Shown here: one piece after another, positions 22,497-31,400 of the stretch
How positions within the stretch are numbered: position 1 is the first letter of the stretch
Layout: each line of letters starts with the position of its first letter
From: Micromonospora echinospora
GTDB lineage: Bacteria > Actinomycetota > Actinomycetes > Mycobacteriales > Micromonosporaceae
Assembly: GCF_900091495.1 (NCBI RefSeq)
Contig: NZ_LT607413.1
Span: 5,595,001-5,659,000, forward strand
Direction: 5' to 3'
Length of the DNA stretch: 64,000 nucleotides
Position numbers and translations under genes: made by a program
The notes under the pieces: generated by a model
Databases searched by the model: none
What the model saw: only the letters and a program-made list of their open reading frames with translations
What the model was told of the DNA's origin: nothing

Positions 22497-25400
22497 ATGG
22501 CGAACGTGCCGGTGGAGAACGAGGGTCCCCGCCCGACCATGTCGGACGAGGAGCGGCTCCGCGAGTACCTGACGCGGGTCGTCGCCGAGCTGCACCAGAC
22601 CCGCCAGCGGCTGCGTGAGGTCACCGCCGAGGAGTCCGAGCCGGTGGCCATCGTCGCCATGAGCTGCCGTTACCCCGGCGGCATCAACTCACCCGAGGAG
22701 CTGTGGCAGTTCGTCTCCGACGGTGGGGACGCCATCGGCGGCTTCCCCACCGACCGGGGCTGGGACCTCGACCGGCTGCACCACCCCGACCCCGACAACC
22801 CCGGCACCTCGTACACCGCGTCCGGTGGCTTCCTCGACGCCGCCGGGCAGTTGGACGCCGCCCTGTTCGGCATCTCGCCCCGCGAGGCCGTCGCCATGGA
22901 CCCGCAGCAGCGGCTGTTGCTGGAAGTGAGCTGGGAACTGTTCGAACGCGCCGGCATCGCGCCGCTGTCGCTGCGCGGCAGCCGTACCGGCGTCTTCGTG
23001 GGCACCTCCGGCCAGGACTACGCCGCCGTCATGCACCGCGCGCCCGGCGTCGAGGGGTACGTCCTCACCGGCACCGCCGCCAGCGTCGTCTCCGGCCGGA
23101 TCGCGTACACGTTCGGGCTCGAAGGCCCCACGGTCACCGTGGACACCGCCTGCTCGTCGTCGTCCGTCGCCGTCCACCTCGCCTGCCAGGCCCTGCGCGA
23201 ACGCGAGTGCGGCCTGGCCCTGGCCGGCGGGGCCACCGTGATGGCCACCCCGAGCGCCTTCGTCGAGTTCTCCCGGCAGCGCGGTCTCGCCTCCGACGGG
23301 CGCTGCAAGTCGTTCGCCGCGTCCGCCGACGGCACCGGCTGGGGGGAGGGCGTCGGCGTCCTGCTGCTCGAACGCCTCAGCGACGCCCGCCGCAACGGCC
23401 ACCCGGTGCTCGGCATCATCCGCAGCTCCGCCGTCAACCAGGACGGCGCGTCCAACGGGCTCACCGCCCCGAACGGTCCGGCCCAGCAGCGGGTCATCCG
23501 GCAGGCCCTGGCGAGCGCCAAGCTCACCCCGGACCTGGTGGACGTGGTCGAGGCGCACGGCACGGGCACCACGCTCGGTGACCCGATCGAGGCGCAGGCG
23601 CTGCTCGCCACGTACGGGCAGGACCGGGGCGACGCCGCCCCGCTGCTGCTCGGCTCGATCAAGTCGAACATCGGACACACCCAGTCCGCCGCCGGCATCG
23701 CCGGGATCATCAAGATGGTCCACGCCATGCGGCACGGCGTCGTCCCCGCCACCCTGCACGTCGACGAGCCGACCCCGCACGTCGACTGGACGGCCGGCGC
23801 GGTCGACCTGGTCACCGAACCGACCCCGTGGCCGGCCGTCGACCGGCCGCGCCGGGCCGCCGTCTCCTCGTTCGGGATGAGCGGCACCAACACGCACATC
23901 ATCCTCGAACAGCCCGAGGACGTCCCCGCCGACGCCACCCGGCCGGAGCTGTCCGCGCCCGCGCCCGTACTGCTCACCGGCCGCACCCGTACCGCGCTGC
24001 GGCAGCAGGCCGAGCGCTGGGCCGGGCACGTCGCCGCCGACGCCGACCTCGACCCGGTCGACGTCGCCTGGACCTCGGTGGTCTCCCGCTCGCCACTCGA
24101 ACACCGGGCCGTGGTCTTCGCCGCCGACCGGGACGACCTGGCCGCCGCGCTGCGCGGACTCGCCGACGACCGCCCGGTGTCGGAGGCCGTCGTCGGGGCT
24201 GCCGGTGCGACCGGTGAGGTCGCCTTCGTGTTCCCGGGTCAGGGTTCGCAGTGGGTGGGGATGGCGGCGGAGTTGCTGGAGACGGCTCCGGTGTTCGCGG
24301 AGAAGCTGGCGGCGTGTGCGGAGGCGTTGCGTCCGCATGTGGATTGGTCGCTGCTCGATGTCGTGCGCGGCATCCCGGACGCGCCGTCCCTGGACCGGGT
24401 CGACGTGGTGCAGCCGGCGCTGTTCGCCGTCGGGGTGTCGCTCGCGGCGCTGTGGCAGTCGTACGGGGTCCACCCCTCGGCGGTGGTGGGTCACTCGCAG
24501 GGGGAGATCGCCGCCGCGCACGTGGCGGGGGCGTTGAGCCTGGACGACGCGGCGGCGGTGGTGGCGTTGCGGAGCCGGGTCATCGCGGAGATGGCCGGTG
24601 CCGGTGGGATGGTGTCGGTCGCGACCACGGCCGACGAGGCGACCGTGACGATCGCCCGCTGGGACGGTCGGGTCGCCCTCGCCGCCGTCAACGGGCCGAC
24701 TTCCGTGGTCGTCTCCGGTGACGTGGCCGCCCTCGACGAGTTGGTGGCGCACTACGAGTCCCAGCAGGTCCGGGTGCGTCGGGTGCCGGTGGACTACGCG
24801 TCGCACTCGGCGCACGTGGAGCCGTTGCGGGAGCGGCTGGTGGAGCTGTTGGCCGGGTTGTCTCCGCAGAGCGGGCAGGTGCGGTTCTGGTCGACGGTGG
24901 TGGGGGAGTGGCTGGACACCACCGGTCTGGACGCGGAGTACTGGTACCGCAACCTGCGGCAGACGGTCCGGTTCGACGAGGCGGTGCGCAGCCTCGTCGC
25001 CGCCGGCTACGCCACGATGATCGAGGTCAGTGCCCATCCGGTGCTGACCATGGCGATGCAGGAGACCGTCGAGGCCGTCGCCGACGCCGCCGTCACGGTG
25101 ACCGGGAGCCTGCGTCGGGACGAGGGCGGCCTCGACCGCTTCCACCGCGCCCTCGCCGAGGTGTACGTGGCCGGGACGCCGGTCGACTGGCAGCCCGCCT
25201 TCGCCGGTGGCTCCGGACGCCTGGTCGGCCTGCCCACCTACCCGTTCCAGCGCCAGCACTACTGGGTGCCGGCGGAGGAGCCCGCCGCTCCCGCCACCGC
25301 CACCGGCCTGCTCGACCACCGGTTCTGGGACGCCGTCGAACGCGCCGACCTGGACGGCCTGCGCGGCACCCTCGCCGTCGACGACGCCGAGGCGATCGAG

Positions 25401-28400
25401 TCGCTGCGCACCCTGCTGCCCGTTCTCGCCGGCTGGCGACGCCAGCAGCAGGAACACTCCCTGCTCGACGGCTGGCGGTACCGGGCCGACTGGCAGGTGA
25501 CCCCCGAACCGACCGCCGCCCGCCTCGACGGCACATGGCTGCTGGCGCTGCCCGCCGGCCTCGACGACGACCCGGCGGTGCACGACGTCCGGTCCGCGCT
25601 GACCCAGGCCGGAGCTGACCTGCTGCCGCTGACCGTCGGACCGGACGCCGACCGGGCCGGGCTCGCCGCGTCCCTGGCCGGCGCCGACGTCGCCGGGGTG
25701 GTCTCCCTGCTCGCCTGGGAACAGCAGGCCGGTGAGGGTGCTGTCCTGCCCGGTCTGGCCAGCACGCTCGCCCTGACCCAGGCACTCGGCGACGCCGGCC
25801 TCGACGCGCCGCTGTGGCTGGTCACCCGGGGAGCGGTCGCCGTCGCCTCGTACGACCGGCTGGCCGACCCCGGTCAGGGCGCGATCTGGGGCCTCGGCCG
25901 GGTGATCGGCGTGGAGGCTCCGCACCGCTGGGGCGGCCTGGTCGACCTGCCGCCCCGACTCGACAGCCGGGCCGCCAGCCGGCTCGCCGCCGTCCTCGCC
26001 GGGACGGACGGCGAGGACCAGCTCGCCGTACGTGCCTCCGGGGTCTTCGTCCGCCGCCTGGTCCGCGCCGGCCTCGGCGACCGTCCCCCGGTCCGGCGCT
26101 TCACGCCCACCGGCACCGCGCTGATCACCGGCGGCACCGGCGGCCTCGGTGCCCGGGCCGCGCGCTGGCTCGCCTCGGCCGGTGTCGAGCACCTCGTGCT
26201 GGTGAGCCGGCGCGGCCCCGACGCCCCCGGCGCCGCCGAGCTGGCCGTGGAGCTGCGCGACCTCGGTGCCCGGGTCACCGTCGCCGCCTGCGACGTCGCC
26301 GACCGGTCCGCCCTCGCCGCCCTGCTCGACCGGGTCCAGGCCGACGGCCCTCCGGTACGTGCCGTCCTGCACACCGCCGGCGTCTCGCAGACCACCCCCC
26401 TCATGGCGGTCACCCCCACCGAGCTGGCCGAGGTGGCGGCCGGCAAGGCCACCGGTGCCGCGCACCTGCACGACCTCCTCGCCGACCAGGACCTCGACGC
26501 GTTCGTCGTCTACTCGTCCATCGCCGCCACCTGGGGCAGCGCCGGTCAGGCCGGCTACGCCGCCGGCAACGCCTACCTCGACGCGCTCGTGCAGCAGCGA
26601 CGGGCCGACGGACGCGCCGGCACCGCCATCGCCTGGGGTTCCTGGGGCGAGGGCGGCATGCACACCGCCGACTCCGACCGGAAGTTGCGCGACCGGGGGG
26701 TGCCCCCGATGGACCCGACCGTCGCGATGAGCGCCCTCTCCCAGGCCCTCGACCACGACGACGTCACCCTTACCGTGGTCGACGTCGACTGGTCCCGGTT
26801 CGCCCCCACGTACGCCTCCGCCCGGCGTCGGCCGCTGTTGGAGGGCGTACCGGAGGCGAAGGCGGCCCTCGACGGCGGCGCGCCGCTCGACGCGGGGGAG
26901 GAGGACGGCGTCGCGGCGACGCTGCGCCGCCGACTGGCCGAGCTGACCCCGGACCGGCGGGAGGAGACCCTCACCGACCTGGTCCGGGAACTCGCCGCCG
27001 ACGTGCTCGGCCACGACGACGCCACCGCGATCCCGGCCGGCACCGCGTTCCGGGACCTCGGCTTCGACTCGCTGACCGCGGTCGAGCTGCGCAACCGGCT
27101 CGTCGCCGCCACCGGACAGCCGCTGCCGGTGACCCTGGTCTTCGACCACCCCAACGCGGTGGTGCTGGCCCGCTTCCTGCTGGCCGGACTGGTCGGCGAC
27201 ACCGTGGCCGCCACCGGGACCGTCGCCCCGTCCGTGGTGGCCGGCGACGATCCGGTGGCGATCGTGGCGATGTCCTGCCGCTTCCCGGGCGGCGTCACCG
27301 ACCCGGAGCAGCTCTGGCAGCTCGTCACCGACGGCGTGGACACCGTCGGCGAGTTCCCCACCGACCGGGGCTGGGACCTCGACCGCCTCGTCGACCCCGA
27401 CCCGGAGAAGCCCGGCACCACGTACACCGACAAGGGCGCCTTCGTGTACGACGCGGCGGACTTCGACTCCGCCTTCTTCGGCATCAGCCCGCGTGAGGCG
27501 CTGGCCATGGACCCGCAGCAGCGGCTGGTGCTGGAGTCCTCGTGGGAGGTGCTGGAGCGGGCAGGGGTCGTTCCGGGGTCGTTACGGGGTTCACGAACAG
27601 GGGTGTTCGTGGGCACGAACGGTCAGGACTATAGGTCCCTGTTGGTGGTGGCCGGCGACCAGGTCGAGGGGTTCGGCGGCACCGGAAACGCGGCGAGCGT
27701 GGTGTCGGGTCGGGTGGCGTACGCGTTGGGGTTGGAGGGGCCTGCGGTGTCGGTGGACACGGCGTGTTCGTCGTCCCTCGTCGCGCTGCACCTGGCCGTG
27801 CAGGCGCTGCGTCAGGGGGAGTGCGACCTCGCCCTGACCGGTGGCGCGACGGTGATGGCGACCCCGGGCCTGTTCGTGGAGTTCTCCCGGCAGCGTGGAA
27901 TGGCCGCCGACGGGCGGGTCAAGGCGTTCGCTGCGGCGGCCGACGGCACCGGCTGGGGTGAGGGCGTCGGCATGCTGCTCCTCGAACGGCTCTCCGACGC
28001 GCGGCGTAACGGCCACCCCGTGCTGGCGGTGGTACGTGGCTCGGCGGTGAACCAGGACGGCGCGTCGAACGGGTTGACCGCGCCGAACGGCCCCTCCCAG
28101 CAGCGGGTGATCCAGCAGGCGCTGGCGTCGGCGGGGCTGTCTCCGCGTGACGTGGACGTGGTGGAGGCGCACGGCACCGGCACCACGCTCGGTGATCCGA
28201 TCGAGGCGCAGGCGTTGCTGGCGACGTATGGGCAGGACCGGGAGACTCCGCTGTTGTTGGGGTCGGTGAAGTCGAACATCGGGCATACCCAGGCCGCGGC
28301 TGGGGTGGCCGGTGTGATCAAGATGGTCCTCGCGATGCGGGAGGGTGTGGTTCCGGCGACGCTGCACGTGGACGCCCCGTCGCCGCACATCGACTGGTCG

Positions 28401-31400
28401 GCCGGCGACGTGGAACTGGCGACCGAGAACCGCCCGTGGCCGGCGGTGGACCGGCCGCGCCGGGCGGCGGTGTCGTCCTTCGGTGTCTCCGGCACCAACG
28501 CACACACCATCATCGAGCAGGCGGCCGACGAGGCCGCGCCGCCGGCGCAAACCGCACCGGGCCTGGTGGACGCGGACGTGACGGTGTGGCCGGTGTCGGC
28601 GCGGACGAGGACCGCCCTGGCCCGTCAGGCGGCCCGGTTGGCGCGGCACGTGCGCGGGCACGACGGAGCGGAGCCGGCGGCGGTCGGCTGGTCGCTGGCC
28701 ACCACCCGGTCGACGTTCGAGCACCGGGCCGCCGTGGTCGGCACCAGCGTCGAGGAACTGCTGTCCGGCCTGGACGCGCTGGCGACCGGGGCGTCGGCGA
28801 AGAACGTGCTGACCGAACCGGCCGGCGAGACCGGGTCCGGGGTCGTCTTCGTCTTCCCGGGGCAGGGTGGTCAGTCGGCGCGGATGGCGGCCGGCCTGGT
28901 GGGCCGGTGTCCGGTGTTCGACGCGCGGTTGGCCGAGTGTCAGCGGGTGTTCGCGCCGTTCCTGGATGTGGACATCGTGTCCGTGTTGACCGGTGATGAC
29001 GAGTCGTGGTTGGACCGGGTGGAGGTGTTGCAGCCGGTTCTGTTCGCGGTGGGTGTCGCCCTCGCCGAGGTGTGGCGGCAGGCGGGGGTGGTTCCCCGGC
29101 TCGTGATCGGTCATTCGCAGGGTGAGATCGCGGCGGCGTGTGTGGCGGGTGTCCTGTCGTTGGAGGACGCGGCGAAGGCTGTGATTCTGCGTGCCCGGGC
29201 TCTGGCTGGGCTCGCGGGGACCGGGGCGATGGCGGCGGTGGATCTGCCCGCCGACGAGGTCGCGGCGCGGCTGGTCGATCGTCCCGAGGTGGTGGTGGGG
29301 GTGGTGAACGGGCCGGCGACGGTGGTGGTTTCCGGTCCGCCGGAGCAGGTGGCCGCGCTGGTGGAGGAGTTCCAGGTCGAGGGGGTGCGGGCGCGGCCGA
29401 TCCGGTTCAACTACGCGTCGCACTCCCCGGCCGTGGAGCAGGTTCGCGAGCGGATGCTGGCGGACCTGGCGGGCCTTGCCCCCATGCCGGGGCACACGCC
29501 GCTGGTGTCCACCCTGACCGGTGAGTGGGCCGAGCCGACGGTGATGGACGGGTCGTACTGGTACGAGAACCTGCGGAATCCGGTGCGGTTCGACGCCGCG
29601 GTGCGGACGGCGGTCGAGGCGGGGCACACCGTGTTCGTGGAGGTGTCGGCGCATCCGGTGTTGACGATGCCGATCGCGGCGATCCTGGAGGATGCCGGGT
29701 CCGCCGGTCACACGCTGGGGACCCTGCGTCGGGGCGACGACGACCCGGCGCGGCTGTTGACCAGTCTGGCGACTGCCCACGTCCTCGGCCTGCCCGTCGA
29801 CTGGACGAGGGTCCTCCCGCCGGCACCGACCGTCGACCTGCCCACCTACGCCTTCGACCGGGAACGGTACTGGTTGCAGGCCCCGTCCAACCGGGCACGG
29901 GACGTCGGCTCGGCCGGCCTCCAGGACGCCGGGCACCCGCTGCTCGCCGCCGCCGTACCGGTCGCCGACGACCAGACCGTGGTGCTCACCGGACGGCTCT
30001 CCGTGCACACCCACCCGTGGCTGGCCGACCACGTCGTCGGCCGGACGGTGGTCGTTCCCGGCACCGCCCTGATCGACATGGTCGTCCGGGCCGGCGACGA
30101 GGTCGACGCCGGCCAGGTGGGCGACCTGGCCCTGATCAGCCCGCTCGTGCTGCCGTCCACCGGTGCGGTCCAGGTGCAGGTGCGCCTCGGAGCACCCGGA
30201 ACAGCCGGCGAGCGCGGCGTCACCGTCCACTCGCGCCCCGAGGAGGGCGGCGACGGGGAATGGATCCGGCACGCCGAGGGGCTGCTGCTGCCGGAACTCC
30301 CCGCGCCCGTGACGGTGTCGGGGGAGTGGCCGCCGGCCGGCGCCGTCGAGGTCGACACCGACCTGGACGCCTGGTACGCCCAGTCGGCCGAGGACGGCCT
30401 CACCTACGGCCCCGCGTTCCGGGGACTGCGTCGGGTGTGGCAGCGCGACGACGAGGTGTACGCCGAGGTGGCCCTGCCCGACGCGGTGGTCGCCGACGCC
30501 CCCCTCTTCGGCCTGCACCCCGCCCTGTTCGACGCGGCGCTCCAGGCCACCGGTCCCAGCCGCCTGCTCGGCAACCCGACGGACCCCGCCGGCACCGGCT
30601 GGCTGCCGTTCGCCGTCCGCTCGGCCAGCCTGCACGCCCAGGGCGCCACCCGGCTGCGGGTGCGGCTGCGGTCCCTCGGCCCGGACACGATCGCCGTCTC
30701 CCTGACCGATCCGGCCGGGCAGCCGGTCGCCTCGGTGGAGTCGCTGACGTTCCGTCCGGTCGGCGCCGACCGGGCCGACGAGACCGCCGCGCTGCGCCGC
30801 AACGCCCTGTTCCACCTGGACTGGACGCCCCTGCCGGCGACCGACGCCCGCACCGGGAACACCGCGCGCTGGGCGCTGCTCGGGGCCGACCCGCTCGGCC
30901 TGGCCGACACCCTGACCGCCGCCGGGCACCCGGTGACCGGTCATGCCGACCTGGCGGCGCTGGTCGCCGCACTGGACGACGGAGGTGACGTACCGGAGAT
31001 CGTGGTCGACCTGCGGGTCGACGCGGAGACCGACCCGGTCCGGGCCGACGTGGACGCGCACGACGCGGCCCGCGACGTCCTGACGCTGCTCCAGAGCTGG
31101 CTCGCCGAGCCTCGGCTGGAGCAGGCCCGGCTGGTCCTGCACACCCGGGGCGCGGTCGCCGCCGCGCCCGGCGAGGCTCCCCGCGACCTCGCCCGCGCCG
31201 CCCTGTGGGGACTGGTCCGGTCGGCGCAGTCCGAGAACCCCGGCCGGTTCACGCTGCTCGACACCGACGCCGCCGCCTCCTCCCTCACCGCGGTCCCGGC
31301 CGCGGTCGGCTCCGGAGAGGGACAGCTCGCGGTCCGCGACGGTGCCGTCCTGGTGCCCCGGCTCGTCCGGGCCCGGGAGGCCGGGGCGCTGGCGCTGCCC

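Noticed and set aside
30024..30060. Module 7 DH as inactive because of Arg in HxxxGxxxxP
   Set aside because: His and Asp are intact and the module carries an ER that needs the DH product, so inactivity is not a supported conclusion; reported only as a variant.
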